From Bog-756 sp963837805 (GTDB lineage Bacteria; Actinomycetota; Acidimicrobiia; Acidimicrobiales; RAAP-2), in the NCBI GenBank assembly GCA_963837805.1, contig CAWIOU010000020.1:248001-312000 (forward strand): a stretch of DNA of 64,000 nucleotides. Reading direction: 5' to 3'. Position numbers and translations under genes: made by a program. Position 1 is the first letter of the stretch. Every line of letters starts with the position of its first letter. Below are positions 50,176 through 59,357 of this stretch, in pieces. Under the pieces are notes generated by a model. It saw only the letters and a program-made list of their open reading frames with translations, was not told where the DNA came from and searched no databases.

Positions 50176-50889
50176 ATGAGCACAGACGGCGCTGTCGACG
50201 GGGACGCCCCCGACACCCGGTCGCCAACCGGTCCGGCCGGCGTCGAGCCGGTCCTCCGCCGGGATGCCGCCCGCAACCGGGCCAAGATCCTGGCCGCGGC
50301 GCGGACCGTGTTCGACGAGTCGGGGGTCGACGTCTGTGTGGAGACGATCGCCCAGCGGGCGGGCGTCGGGGTGGGGACGCTCTACCGGAGGTTCCCGACC
50401 AAGGAGCTGCTCATCGACGCCGTGGTCGACGAGGTGCTCCGGGGCGTGCTCTCGGCCGCCGACGCCGCGCTGGCCAACGAGTCGCCGGCCAACGGGTTCG
50501 CCGAATTCATCCGGGCGGTGGGCCGGCTCCAGTTCGAACATGTCGGCTGCCTGACCCGGCTGTGGAACAGCTCGTCCGACGCGCTGCGCGACGAGATCGA
50601 GACGGCGAGCCGGACGCTGTTGTCGAGGGCCCAGGCCGAGGGGGCGGTGCGACCCGATCTGGTCTACGAGGACGTGATCGTCCTGTTCTGGTCGCTGCGC
50701 GGTGTCATCGAGGCCACGGCGACGGTGTCACCCGACGCCTGGCTGCGACACCTCGATCTGCTGCTCACCTCGCTGGCCCCGAACGACCGACGCCTCGAGC
50801 ATCCGCCACTCACTCCCGTTCAGATCCAGCGGGCCCGGGCCGCGGCGGCCCTGCACGACGGCGGCGGGGCCGGACCTCGTCCCGTCTAG
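50176..50889 (+). CDS. TetR-family transcriptional repressor
   Basis: A 237-residue TetR repressor. The DNA-binding domain begins after 25 flexible residues: RDAARNRAKILAAARTVFDESGVDVCVETIAQRAGVGVGTLYRRFPTKELLIDAVV (helix-turn-helix with GVGVGTLYRRF). The C-terminal helices form the ligand pocket. It follows the exporter gene and probably binds the palindrome at 48623. Its stop overlaps the end of the convergent HdeD-like gene. Confidence 0.92.
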   Translation: MSTDGAVDGDAPDTRSPTGPAGVEPVLRRDAARNRAKILAAARTVFDESGVDVCVETIAQRAGVGVGTLYRRFPTKELLIDAVVDEVLRGVLSAADAALANESPANGFAEFIRAVGRLQFEHVGCLTRLWNSSSDALRDEIETASRTLLSRAQAEGAVRPDLVYEDVIVLFWSLRGVIEATATVSPDAWLRHLDLLLTSLAPNDRRLEHPPLTPVQIQRARAAAALHDGGGAGPRPV

Positions 50890-51470
50890 GCCTCGGCCAG
50901 GTGGCGCAGCTGGAACGAGAGCACGATCTCGAGCACGCCGTAGATGATCAACCAGATCCCCATGATCACGGCCAACACACCCAGCGTGACGTGGGGCCAG
51001 ACCAGCGTCACGATACCGGCGGCGAAGGCCAGCACGCCCATCCCGATCCTCCACCCGCGGGCCTCGGACCCGTCGTCGGTGTAGGCGGAGAAGAACTCGA
51101 TGATGCCGGCGATGACCCAGAACAAGCCGATGAGAAAGGCCAGGGTGGTCACCGTCTCGTCGGTGTGGCGCAGGAAGAGGATCCCGACGATCACCGACAG
51201 CAGCCCCAAGAAGGCCATGAACCACCGGGTGCCGCCGGTGTCGTCGTGGTCGGCGATGGCCACCACGATCCGGAAGAGCCCGGCCACGAACAGCCAGATC
51301 CCGAGCAGGATGGCGAAGGCGTAGATGGTGTCCCGCGGCTTGATGGTCACCAGCACCCCGAGGATGAGGGTCACGATGCCGAAGAAGAGCACCCATCCCC
51401 ACGACTTGCCGACGATGCGAAGGATGTCGCGCTCCTGTGGCGAGACATCCGCTCCCCCTGGACCGGTCAT
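50886..51470 (-). CDS. HdeD-family (DUF308) membrane protein
   Basis: A 194-residue membrane protein of the HdeD/DUF308 family with six helices in three repeats: WVLFFGIVTLILGVLVTIKPRDTIYAFAILLGIWLFVAGLFRIV, WFMAFLGLLSVIVGILFLR and FLIGLFWVIAGIIEFFSAY. The recurring G-I-W-L-F-V-A-G motif is diagnostic. HdeD proteins are linked to acid stress in enterics, with no known mechanism. The ATG at 51470 precedes TGPGGADVSPQERDILR. It converges on the TetR gene. Confidence 0.88.
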   Translation of the reverse strand: MTGPGGADVSPQERDILRIVGKSWGWVLFFGIVTLILGVLVTIKPRDTIYAFAILLGIWLFVAGLFRIVVAIADHDDTGGTRWFMAFLGLLSVIVGILFLRHTDETVTTLAFLIGLFWVIAGIIEFFSAYTDDGSEARGWRIGMGVLAFAAGIVTLVWPHVTLGVLAVIMGIWLIIYGVLEIVLSFQLRHLAEA

Positions 51471-51600
51471 GGCAACCTCCCTGTCATTGCGGCGCCGATT
51501 GGGCGCCCGCCCGCTCGGCGAACACCTTAGGACCGGGGTTGTGGCCGCTGGCGGACCTGTCGCCGGCGAGTACCCCACCCGTGCGGCCAGGCGTCCCGGA

Positions 51601-52500
51601 TCAGGAGGTGGCCCGGTCCACCAGCTCCTCGCTGACCGACCAGAGGAGGGCGGCGGCGGCTTCGTCGCGTGCCGCGGCTGACGGGGTCCGGGGCCGGCAC
51701 TTGACGAAGTACTGGCCGGTGACCCCGTCGACGTCGGGTGACGACGCCAGGTAGACCGAGGTCCGGGCTCCCTTCTCGGGCGTGAGGATGAAGGGCTTGA
51801 TGATCTTCACCCCGAAGGCCAGGAAGCCGGTCGTGTCGCCGTCCCGGGCGTAGCCGGTGGCCACCGTACCCGGGTGGAGCGAGTTGGCGGTCACCCCGCT
51901 CCCCGTCATCCGCCGGGCCAGCTCGGTGGTGAAGAGGATGTTGGCCAACTTCGAACGGGCGTAGACCTGCATGCCCCGGTACCGCTGCCGCGACTGCAGG
52001 TCGTCGAAACCCATGCCTCGTCGGGCGGACCGGTGGGCCGTCGAGGCCACGTTGACCACCCGCGACGGCGCCGAGTCGACCAGCCGGTCGCTCAGGAGCC
52101 GGGTCAGCAGGAACGGCCCCAGGTGGTTGATGGCCAGGGTGGACTCGAACCCGTCCTTGGTCTCGGTCCGGGCCGACAGGACGAGGCCGGCATTGTTCAC
52201 CAGCACGTGGATCTGCTCGTAGCGGTCGAGCAGCTCGAGGGCCCCGTCGCCAACCGAATGGAGGTCGGCGAGGTCGAACACCACGAGATCGACCTGATCG
52301 GAGCCGCTGGTGCGGCGGATGTCGGCGAGGGCCTCCTGGCCCCTCGACCGGCTGCGGGCGGTGATCACGGTGCGGGCCCCGAGTGAGGCGAGGGCGGTGG
52401 CCGTCGCTTTGCCGACGCCGGAGTTCGCCCCGGTGACAACCACCGTCCTCCCGGACATCGGGGCCGGGCCCGGAGCTGCGGAGCTCTCCATGCTGGTCAT
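51601..52500 (-). CDS. Short-chain dehydrogenase/reductase (retinol-dehydrogenase-like)
   Basis: A 299-residue SDR of the retinol-dehydrogenase-like type. The motifs are VVVTGANSGVGKATATALASLGARTVITAR, VLVNNAGLVLSARTETKDG, and the catalytic VNVASTAHRSARRGM with QVYARSKLANILF (YxxxK). The substrate is probably a lipid-type alcohol or carbonyl, not determined. ATG at 52500; an alternative start at the third residue later (MSGRTV) would trim the first 15. Confidence 0.92.
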   Translation of the reverse strand: MTSMESSAAPGPAPMSGRTVVVTGANSGVGKATATALASLGARTVITARSRSRGQEALADIRRTSGSDQVDLVVFDLADLHSVGDGALELLDRYEQIHVLVNNAGLVLSARTETKDGFESTLAINHLGPFLLTRLLSDRLVDSAPSRVVNVASTAHRSARRGMGFDDLQSRQRYRGMQVYARSKLANILFTTELARRMTGSGVTANSLHPGTVATGYARDGDTTGFLAFGVKIIKPFILTPEKGARTSVYLASSPDVDGVTGQYFVKCRPRTPSAAARDEAAAALLWSVSEELVDRATS

Positions 52501-52580
52501 GGTCCAAATATAGGGAGGCCCGCCACCGGAGACGGCACCTGGCCCGATGCCACCGGGCTCGCCGGGCCGCCGGATCTGCT

Positions 52581-53426
52581 TCAGACGTCGAGGACGACCA
52601 CGGTGCCCACCGCGGTCAGACGGCCTTCGGCCCCGAGGTCGTGGATGGCCACCCGGACCACCGACCGGCCGGGTCGGGAGCCGAGGACCTGGCAGCGGGC
52701 CTCGACCGGTCCGACCTTCACCGGTCGCAGGTAGTGCAGGACGGTGTCGGCGGCGGCTCCGGGCCGGTCGCTGCCGTCTCCGGCCGCCGCCGCTCGGCAG
52801 GCGGCCACGTCGGCCAGCATGGCCACCGCCCCACCGTGAAGGATGCCCCATGGGTTGCGGAGCCGATCGACCAGATCCAGCCGGGTCACCGGCCCGGTCC
52901 CGGGCTCGATGCAGAAGAACTCCTCCGGCGGCCGCGCCTCGGGGTCCGGCGGAGCCATCGGGATGGCCACCGGCCGAGTGAACCGAAGGTCCATGCCACC
53001 CGGATCGAGCACTGCGCTGGTCATGGTGACGGCGGCCACCGGCCGGTCGTGGGCACCCTCGTCGACGACGTCGAGGGCGGCGATCACCGCGTTCCGGCCC
53101 CGACGCAGTATCCGGCCGTGCAGCCGGAGCGGTCCCTGGTGAGAAAGGGTGGCCACCGTGGCCATCATCGAGGTGGTGACGATCCACTCGGGTTGGACCG
53201 ACAGCCCGCAGAGGAAACCTCCCAGCGAATCGACGCTGGTCAGGAGGGCTCCGGTCCGGAGCCCTCCTCCGGCCCCCCGCTGGTGGTCGTCGAGCGGAGC
53301 CCGCCCGCCGATCTCGGGGAACAAATCACTGCCGGCCGGGGACGGTAGCTCCCAGCGTTCGAGCCGGAAGTACTCGCTGACCCGATGACGGTGATCGGTC
53401 CCCTGGCCGTCCGACCCTTCGCTCAC
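52581..53426 (-). CDS. Double-hotdog acyl-CoA thioesterase-like protein 1
   Basis: A 281-residue protein made of two hotdog folds. The first half is degenerate in sequence; the second has RLRNPWGILHGGAVAMLADVAACRAAAAGDG, the PaaI-type helix, with AADTVLHYLRPVKVGPVEARCQVLGSRPGRSVV. Such proteins cleave acyl-CoA or bind it. Its ATG overlaps the stop of the following paralog by 4 nt. The pair probably arose by duplication; both lie in an operon with the SDR at 54314. Confidence 0.85.
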   Translation of the reverse strand: MSEGSDGQGTDHRHRVSEYFRLERWELPSPAGSDLFPEIGGRAPLDDHQRGAGGGLRTGALLTSVDSLGGFLCGLSVQPEWIVTTSMMATVATLSHQGPLRLHGRILRRGRNAVIAALDVVDEGAHDRPVAAVTMTSAVLDPGGMDLRFTRPVAIPMAPPDPEARPPEEFFCIEPGTGPVTRLDLVDRLRNPWGILHGGAVAMLADVAACRAAAAGDGSDRPGAAADTVLHYLRPVKVGPVEARCQVLGSRPGRSVVRVAIHDLGAEGRLTAVGTVVVLDV

Positions 53427-54313
53427 CGTGGCACCGTCTCCCGATCGGCAGCGGCGGCGGCCCGTGCGTTGACCACGGTGGTGAGCCGGCCTCCCGCCCC
53501 CTGGTCGAGCAGTTCGACGACGGCGCTGCCGCCCGAGGGGCCACCCCCGCCGTCGACATTCCGCACCCGGGACACGATGGGGCCGGTCCGTCCCAGGGCC
53601 AGATAGGCGACCTGGAGGTCGGTCACCACCGTCTCCCCGGCCCCGATGCCGGTGTCGGCGCCCAACGCCTCGGCGGCAGCCACCTCACCGAGCAGGGCCA
53701 TCACCCCTCCCTGCACCGCGCCGAACGAGTTGCGCAGGTAGTCGTGCACGGCCAGCGAGACCACGCCCGAGGGTCCGTCGTCCACCGAGATGCCGAGGAC
53801 CTCGGTGACCGGCCGGTCCAGCCCGGCGCCGGCCATCGACCATCGGACGGGAAGGTCGGCGGTGACGTCGCGCATCGGGGTGGCGTCCCGGCCCGGGAGC
53901 ACGGCGAAGGTCATGGACGCCCAGGCCACCGGGGAGTCGCCGTCGCCGGCATCGGCCACGTCGGACCCGTGGGCGTCGACGTCGAAGACCAGCGCCTCGA
54001 CGACCAGGGTGGTCCGGCCCCGTCTCAGGACCTCGGCCCGGGCCTCGACCGACGGCCCGGTGGACGGTCGCAGCACCTGCAGGGTCAGTTCGGCGGTGGC
54101 CATCCAGTCGGGATGGAGGGACCGCAGGGCGGCGGAGCCGCCGACCACGTCGACCAGGGTGGCCAGCACCCCGGCGTGGACCCCTCCGTCGGCACCGGTG
54201 ATGAACGGGGTCACCGGGATCCGAACCCTGGCGCTCGACTCGGTGTCGACCTCCGCCTCCATGCGCAGGTCGCTGAGGAAATGGCGGGTGGGCGGGTACC
54301 CGCCGAAGGCCAC
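53423..54313 (-). CDS. Double-hotdog acyl-CoA thioesterase-like protein 2
   Basis: A 296-residue double-hotdog protein. The first hotdog contains GADGGVHAGVLATLVDVVGGSAALRSL and the second SVDDGPSGVVSLAVHDYLRNSFGAVQGGVMALLGEVAAAEALG with VVTDLQVAYLALGRTGPIVSRVRNV. HAGVLATLVD and the QGGVMALLGE helix are the expected active-site region. The start is GTG at 54313, immediately after the SDR stop, so the three genes are one operon. Coupled to thioesterase 1 by a 4-nt overlap. Confidence 0.85.
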   Translation of the reverse strand: MAFGGYPPTRHFLSDLRMEAEVDTESSARVRIPVTPFITGADGGVHAGVLATLVDVVGGSAALRSLHPDWMATAELTLQVLRPSTGPSVEARAEVLRRGRTTLVVEALVFDVDAHGSDVADAGDGDSPVAWASMTFAVLPGRDATPMRDVTADLPVRWSMAGAGLDRPVTEVLGISVDDGPSGVVSLAVHDYLRNSFGAVQGGVMALLGEVAAAEALGADTGIGAGETVVTDLQVAYLALGRTGPIVSRVRNVDGGGGPSGGSAVVELLDQGAGGRLTTVVNARAAAAADRETVPR

Positions 54314-55075
54314 TCAGCGTTCCTGTTCGGTCGGACGGATCAGCACCTCGTTGACGGTGACGTGACGCGGCCGGGTCACCGTGAAGGCGATGGCGTCGGC
54401 GATGTCCTCGGCGGCCATCCGCTCCATCGGGCCGAAGGTGGCCAGCATGTCCTCGAGGATCTCGGGGCGGTTGTGGGAGGCCAGCTCGGTCGACACCGCG
54501 CCCGGCTCGATGAGCGACACCCTGACGTGACGGCGTGTCACCTCCTGACGGAGCGACTCGGAGAAGGCGGCCACCCCGAACTTGGTGGCGCTGTAGACGC
54601 CGTTCCCCTGTCGGGCCACCCGGCCGGCCACCGAGCTCACGTTGACCACATCGGCCACCCGCCGGGGCTCGCTCTCGGCCCCCCGGAGCAGGTGGGGCAG
54701 CGCCGCGTGGGTGCAGTAGAGAAGGCCCAGGAGGTTGAGCTCGACCATCTGCGTCCACTCGACGAGCGGCGCGTCGAGGATCGGGCCGAGAAGCATCACC
54801 CCGGCGTTGTTGATCAACGTGTCCAGCCGGCCGAACTCGCTCACCGTGCGCTCCACCATGGCCCGGGCGGCTGCCTCGTCGGTGACGTCGGTCTCCAACA
54901 CCAGTACGTCGGCGTGGGGCCGGATCCGCTCGGCCAGCGCCTCGAGCCGGTCCCGTCGGCGGGCGGCGATGGCCACCGCGGCCCCCTCGGCGGCGAGGGC
55001 CTCGGCCGCGGCCTCACCGATACCACTCGATGCCCCGGTGACGATGGCCACGGTTCCTTGCAGGGTGCGCGTCAC
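54314..55075 (-). CDS. Short-chain dehydrogenase/reductase
   Basis: A 253-residue SDR. Motifs: VAIVTGASSGIGEAAAEALAAEG (cofactor), TLINNAGVMLLGPI (NNAG), VVNVSSVAGRVARQGNGVYSATKFGVAAF (catalytic Ser and YxxxK). Typical of clavulanate-dehydrogenase-like SDRs in actinobacteria. It heads an operon with the two double-hotdog genes. The start is GTG at 55075, with GGAGG 7 nt upstream. Confidence 0.92.
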   Translation of the reverse strand: MTRTLQGTVAIVTGASSGIGEAAAEALAAEGAAVAIAARRRDRLEALAERIRPHADVLVLETDVTDEAAARAMVERTVSEFGRLDTLINNAGVMLLGPILDAPLVEWTQMVELNLLGLLYCTHAALPHLLRGAESEPRRVADVVNVSSVAGRVARQGNGVYSATKFGVAAFSESLRQEVTRRHVRVSLIEPGAVSTELASHNRPEILEDMLATFGPMERMAAEDIADAIAFTVTRPRHVTVNEVLIRPTEQER

Positions 55076-55257
55076 GATCTACCTCCGATGGGTTGCCGGC
55101 AGTGGCGGACCACGGAGGTATCAGGTGGACGGCGTCGACCGCCGAGCAACCGGGTGTCCCGGCGGAGCTCCCTCCTGGTCGCCCCGCAGTGTATCGAGGC
55201 GACCCGGGCGCGGACCAGCGAGAGCGGTCCCGTCGGCCCGACCTCGGGTGCGATCGT

Positions 55258-55539
55258 TCAGGCGGCTGTCTGCCTCGTCGACTTCGCAGTGACCTTGCGC
55301 TTGGCCGACGATCGGTTGCGCCGTCGCCCCCGCTGCCGGGTCGAGGTGTCGTAGGGCCTCTCACTGGCCGCCGGGCTCTCGTGGAGTGCGCACCAGTCGG
55401 TGCTGTTGTACCTCGAGAGCCGAACCCGGCACTCGGGCTGGACGCAGACCCGCCCGGCTGCATAGACCTCGGGCGGATTGCTCCCCGCCAGCCCGTCAGC
55501 CAAGAAGGACCCGTCCTCTACAGGTCGCCTGTCAACCAT
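55258..55539 (-). CDS. Small zinc-finger-like protein
   Basis: A 93-residue protein with a cluster CVQPECRVRLSRYNSTDWCALH: C-x4-C-x12-C-x2-H, a probable zinc site. The C-terminal 30 residues are highly basic (STRQRGRRRNRSSAKRKVTAK) and could bind nucleic acid. Similar CxxxxC...LSRYN...CxxH segments occur in small actinobacterial proteins without known function. ATG at 55539. It is preceded by a GC-rich gap and divergent from the glucosidase. Confidence 0.65.
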   Translation of the reverse strand: MVDRRPVEDGSFLADGLAGSNPPEVYAAGRVCVQPECRVRLSRYNSTDWCALHESPAASERPYDTSTRQRGRRRNRSSAKRKVTAKSTRQTAA

Positions 55540-55781
55540 CTTGCAATACCCCTTCGTTCATCGAGATCACTGCAATAAATGAATTACGTCCTTCATGAGG
55601 TGTCTTCGGCATGAAAAGGCGCAAACTGTAACGGTCGTCTTCCGGGTCGATGGGGGCCTCCACCGGGCACCCGGAGCCGGTCGGGCGGGAGGGCCTAGGC
55701 CCGGGCTCCCGGCGGAAGGGTCGCCGGGCCCGCCGAGGCACTCCGGAGGGCCCTTGGGGCCCTGTTGCTATCGTCGTGCCC

Positions 55782-57496
55782 GTGTCGACGGTCGGGGTCA
55801 GCGAGCCGACGGACGCCAGACCCGGAGACCCCACCACCGGCCCCGGTGCCGAGGCTGCGCACCGGGGCCCCTTGGTGGAAGGGGGCCGTCTTCTACCAGA
55901 TCTACCCCCGGTCCTTCGCCGACACCGACGGTGACGGGGTCGGGGACCTGGCCGGGATCCGGGCCCATCTGGCCGATCTGGCCTGGCTCGGGGTGGATGC
56001 CCTGTGGATCTCGCCGTTCTACCGGTCACCGATGGTCGACTTCGGATATGACGTCAGCGACTACTGCGACGTCGACCCCACCTTCGGCACCCTCGACGAC
56101 TTCGACGGGCTGATCGAGGACGCCCACTCGCTCGGACTCAGGGTGATCATCGACTGGGTCCCCAACCACACCTCGGACCGGCATCCCTGGTTCGTCGACG
56201 CCGCGTCAGGAACCGGCAGCGCCCACCGCAACTGGTATGTGTGGCGTGATGCCCGACCCGACGGATCGCCACCCAACAACTGGGTGGCCGCCTTCGATCT
56301 GTCGGCGCCGGCGTGGACCCTGGACAGGACCTCTGACCAGTGGTACCTCCACCTCTTCGAGGCCGCCCAACCCGACCTCAACTGGGACGAGCCCGGAGTG
56401 GTGGAGGCCATGCACGGCGTCCTCCGCTTCTGGCTCGACCGGGGGGTCGACGGCTTCCGGGCCGACGTCGTCCACTGCATCGGCAAGGATCCTGAACTGC
56501 CGGACGATCCCCCGCCGGTGGCCGGAATCCCCCACAGCGCCCTCAACGACGAGCCGGTGACCCACGGTCGGCTGCGCCAGCTCCGCAGGATCGTGGACTC
56601 CTACCGAGGTGACCGGCTCATGGTGGGCGAGGTGTACCTGTTGTCGACGGCCGCCATCGCCACCTACTACGGGGAGGGCGACGAGCTCCACCTGGCCTTC
56701 AACTTCCCGCCCCTGTACGCCCGGTGGCGAGGCGAGGCCTGGCGGGAGTGCATCGAGCAGACCGTCGCGGCCTTCGATCCGAGGGATGCCTGGCCCACCT
56801 GGGTGCTGTCCAACCACGACAACCCCCGGCACCGCACCCGCTACGACCGGTCGGCCGCGGCCCGGGGGGAGGACGGCCCGACGACGGCGCGCCGCAGCGA
56901 AGCCCGGGCCAGGGCGGCGGCCGTGCTGCTCCTGACCCTCCGCGGCACCCCCTTCCTCTATCAGGGGGAGGAGCTGGGGCTTCTCGACGCCGTCATTCCC
57001 GCCGACCGTCAGGTCGACCCGGGTGGACGTGACGGATGCCGGGCGCCGATCCCGTGGGACTGGGGTGGCGGCCACGGCTGGCCCGGCGTGGGCGACGACG
57101 GGCCCTGGCTCCCGTTCCCCCGACGCAGGGAGCCGCAACCACCGGCAGCTGCGCGACGACCCGTCATCGATCCTCCATCTGTATCGGCGGCTGATCGAAC
57201 TCCGCCATCGGGTGCCGGCCCTCTCGCTCGGTGACCTCGAGCTCATGGACATGCCCGACGGCCTGCTCGGTTACCGGCGGATCGACGGGACCGACGACCG
57301 GGTGGTGGTGATCAACTTCAGTGACCGGTCCGTCCTCACCGACGACCGGGCCACCGGAGACGGGGACGACGGGGCCGGTCACCCGGCCGGGGCACTCACC
57401 GGACGACGGGTGGAACTGTCGAGCGACGGCTCGGGCGAGGGTCAGCCCTTCGACGGACGCATGGCACCCGACCAGGCGGTCGTCCTCGGGCCCTGA
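55782..57496 (+). pseudogene. GH13 alpha-glucosidase, two apparent frame changes
   Basis: An alpha-amylase-family glycosidase of the oligo-1,6-/alpha-glucosidase type. Catalytic regions are intact: WVPNHTSDRHPWF (region I), GFRADVVHCIG (nucleophile Asp, about 56464), GEVYLLST (acid/base Glu) and LSNHDNPRHRTRY (region IV). The protein reads from WWKGAVFYQIYPRSFADTDG to PWLPFP, then a frame change near 57117-57121 in a C run leads to DAGSRNHRQLRDDPSSILHLYRRLIELRHRVPAL and a normal C-terminus ending at 57496. At the start, VSTVGVSEPTDARPGDPTTGPGAEAAHRGP from GTG 55782 joins WWKG by another change in a G/C run near 55870. Probably functional if these are base-call errors. Confidence 0.8.
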
Positions 57497-57573
57497 CCGG
57501 GGCGCGCTCGGCGGGCGCCGCTGCGCCGTCGGCCGGCCCGGCCGGCCCTCCCCATGGAGCGGTGGCGCTTTTC

Positions 57574-57819
57574 CTACAACCAGGTTTCGCGCCAGTGGTC
57601 CGGTGCACCGGCGTCGCCCAGCGACATCGAGTGGGCGTCCTCGTGGCCGCTGCGCCTGATGCAACACACCAGTGTGCCCAGCCATGGGCCTTGATCGATG
57701 CAGTGGACGGCGCCGCACCGATGCCACTGCGGCGCTTCGGGCAACACCAGGTCATCGAGATCGAAATCGGCCTCAGACCATTCACTGAATTTCCGTACGT
57801 GATACGGGTCGATCGTCAC
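57574..57819 (-). CDS. Small Cys/His-rich protein
   Basis: An 81-residue protein with four Cys and several His: WHRCGAVHCIDQGPWLGTLVCCIRRSGHEDAHSMS. The spacing C-x4-C...CC-x5-H is compatible with metal binding, though no known fold is recognised. Start GTG at 57819 with CAGGAAAG upstream. It converges on the glucosidase gene. Function unknown. Confidence 0.6.
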   Translation of the reverse strand: MTIDPYHVRKFSEWSEADFDLDDLVLPEAPQWHRCGAVHCIDQGPWLGTLVCCIRRSGHEDAHSMSLGDAGAPDHWRETWL

Positions 57820-58301
57820 AGTCTTTCCTGCCCCTTTTTGTGTCGGTTCCCTCTACCGAATGATCGGAAGTAGTGAGCCGAAGCTGTAGCGGGAATTGGA
57901 TTCCCGGCCCCAACGACCGGTCCGGCTGGTCGGGCGAACGGATCGGGTCCACCCGTTTGCCCGTCGGTACGGTCATCATGGAGACACCGGGCAGTCGCCC
58001 TCGGCCACGGACCGGGATGGGTCCAGGAGGTCCCACGTGGGCCCCGCTCACCGCCGGGGCCGTCGGTGCCGGCAAGCCCGGGTGCGAGTTGGGCCCCGAA
58101 CCGGGTCTGTCCCCAAGTCGGAGCCTCAGGAGCCCCGAGGACACCCGCCGAGTCGGCCAGGGGGGATTCGTCCCCAGTTGTTCATAGTTTCGTCGACAAA
58201 AAACGATCGTTTTGGACAGAATAGCCTGGTCATCAGCCACGTATTGGTTGTAGGGCCAGCAGCTGATGTTCAATTTTCTTACAACGGAGTATCATGGGGC
58301 T
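57820..58301. other. Intergenic region upstream of the XRE-type regulator
   Basis: About 480 nt. The first 370 nt are GC-rich with no convincing gene; a hairpin CGGGAAT-TGG-ATTCCCG is at 57890-57906. The last 110 nt are AT-rich and probably hold the promoter of the regulator, with a perfect palindrome at 58200. Confidence 0.5.
58200..58213. promoter_or_regulatory. Perfect 14-bp palindrome AAAACGATCGTTTT
   Basis: AAAACGATCGTTTT, 89 nt before the XRE-type gene, in an AT-rich patch of a GC-rich sequence. Position and symmetry suit an autoregulatory operator. Not matched to a known regulator. Confidence 0.45.
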
Positions 58302-59303
58302 ATGAACGGCGAGCCGACCAAGGGCATCGAGGACATCGTGCGCAGGAATGTGGCCGCACTGAGGTCGAAGGCCAACTTGACCCAACAGGGTCTGGCCGAC
58401 GAGATGCTGCTGCGGGGAATCGCCTGGACCAGGGAGACCGTGGCCCAGGTGGAAACGACCAATCGCCGGCTCGGGTTCACCGAAGCAATCGTGGTCGCCG
58501 CCTGCCTCGACGTTCCCGTGGCCCGGCTGACAGCCACCGGCGCGGCAACGGTAGCGGTGGGCGAGAGCGAGTGGTCGGCGGCCTACCTGGGGGCGGCCAT
58601 CGCCGGGACCACCGGCGACATCTTCCCCCCCGAGAGCTACGCCTCCCCCTCGGTCCGGACGGTACGGCCGGCTGAGATGGCCGAGCCGCCGGTCCGTGCG
58701 GTTGCCCCCGAAGAGGTGCCGGACCGGCGCCGGGGGCCGGAGCGGCGGGTGGCCGACGAGGGTGAGCCCGAACAGCATGGCCGCCGCTCGACGGACAGGC
58801 CGGCGCAGGCACCGCAGAAGGCGGCTGAGCGCATCGAACGCCGGCTGCGGCTGCGGGTGACGGCCAGCGACGTCGATGCCACCGCGCAGCAGCTCTGGTC
58901 ACGGAGCCTGGACAGCGAGCGCGAGCGCCGGGTGACCGACCGCCACGCACTGACCGGGGGCTCGCTCAAGACGATTCGCGGCCATGTGTCACGTGATCTC
59001 GATCGGGAGATCGCCCACGAGATGGAGCGGAACCCCGAACGGGGCGAACTGCCGGCACGACCCGGAGCGCTCAGTCCGGACGAGGCGACGTGGGAGGCCA
59101 CCCGGCTCAACATCGTGCTGGCCAACAAGGGGTACAGCGACAGTGACGTCACCCGGTGGTGGAACTTCACCCGGCACGCCGAGCTCGACGACCAGACCAT
59201 CGCCGAAGCATGGAAGGCCGGTGAGTACGCCGCGGTCAGTCACCTGATCGAGTCGCTGCCCGACAAGCACGGCAGCGCCAGCCCCGTCTACTTCGACGAG
59301 TAG
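58302..59303 (+). CDS. XRE-type transcriptional regulator with C-terminal extension
   Basis: A 333-residue protein. The N-terminal XRE helix-turn-helix is IEDIVRRNVAALRSKANLTQQGLADEMLLRGIAWTRETVAQVETTNRRLGFTEAIVVAACLDVP. Residues 100-180 are a charged, Pro/Arg-rich linker. The C-terminal 130 residues form a helical domain with TASDVDATAQQLWSRSLDSERERRVTDRH and ATRLNIVLANKGYSDSDVTRWWNFTRH, not recognised. It could be a regulator of the glycosidase genes on either side. ATG at 58302; a perfect palindrome lies 89 nt upstream. Confidence 0.8.
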   Translation: MNGEPTKGIEDIVRRNVAALRSKANLTQQGLADEMLLRGIAWTRETVAQVETTNRRLGFTEAIVVAACLDVPVARLTATGAATVAVGESEWSAAYLGAAIAGTTGDIFPPESYASPSVRTVRPAEMAEPPVRAVAPEEVPDRRRGPERRVADEGEPEQHGRRSTDRPAQAPQKAAERIERRLRLRVTASDVDATAQQLWSRSLDSERERRVTDRHALTGGSLKTIRGHVSRDLDREIAHEMERNPERGELPARPGALSPDEATWEATRLNIVLANKGYSDSDVTRWWNFTRHAELDDQTIAEAWKAGEYAAVSHLIESLPDKHGSASPVYFDE

Positions 59304-59357
59304 CCGGCGGCGGCGCCGCGGTTCACGGCAGTCCCGCCGCACTGTGAGAATGGGCGG

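Noticed and set aside
48475..50541. 688-codon minus-strand open frame
   Set aside because: Antisense of the MFS and TetR genes; very Gly/Asp/His-rich and without domains.
53744..55354. 536-codon plus-strand open frame
   Set aside because: Antisense of the hotdog and SDR genes.
57873..58187. 104-codon plus-strand open frame upstream of the regulator
   Set aside because: No start signal and Gly/Pro/Arg-rich composition; likely noise.
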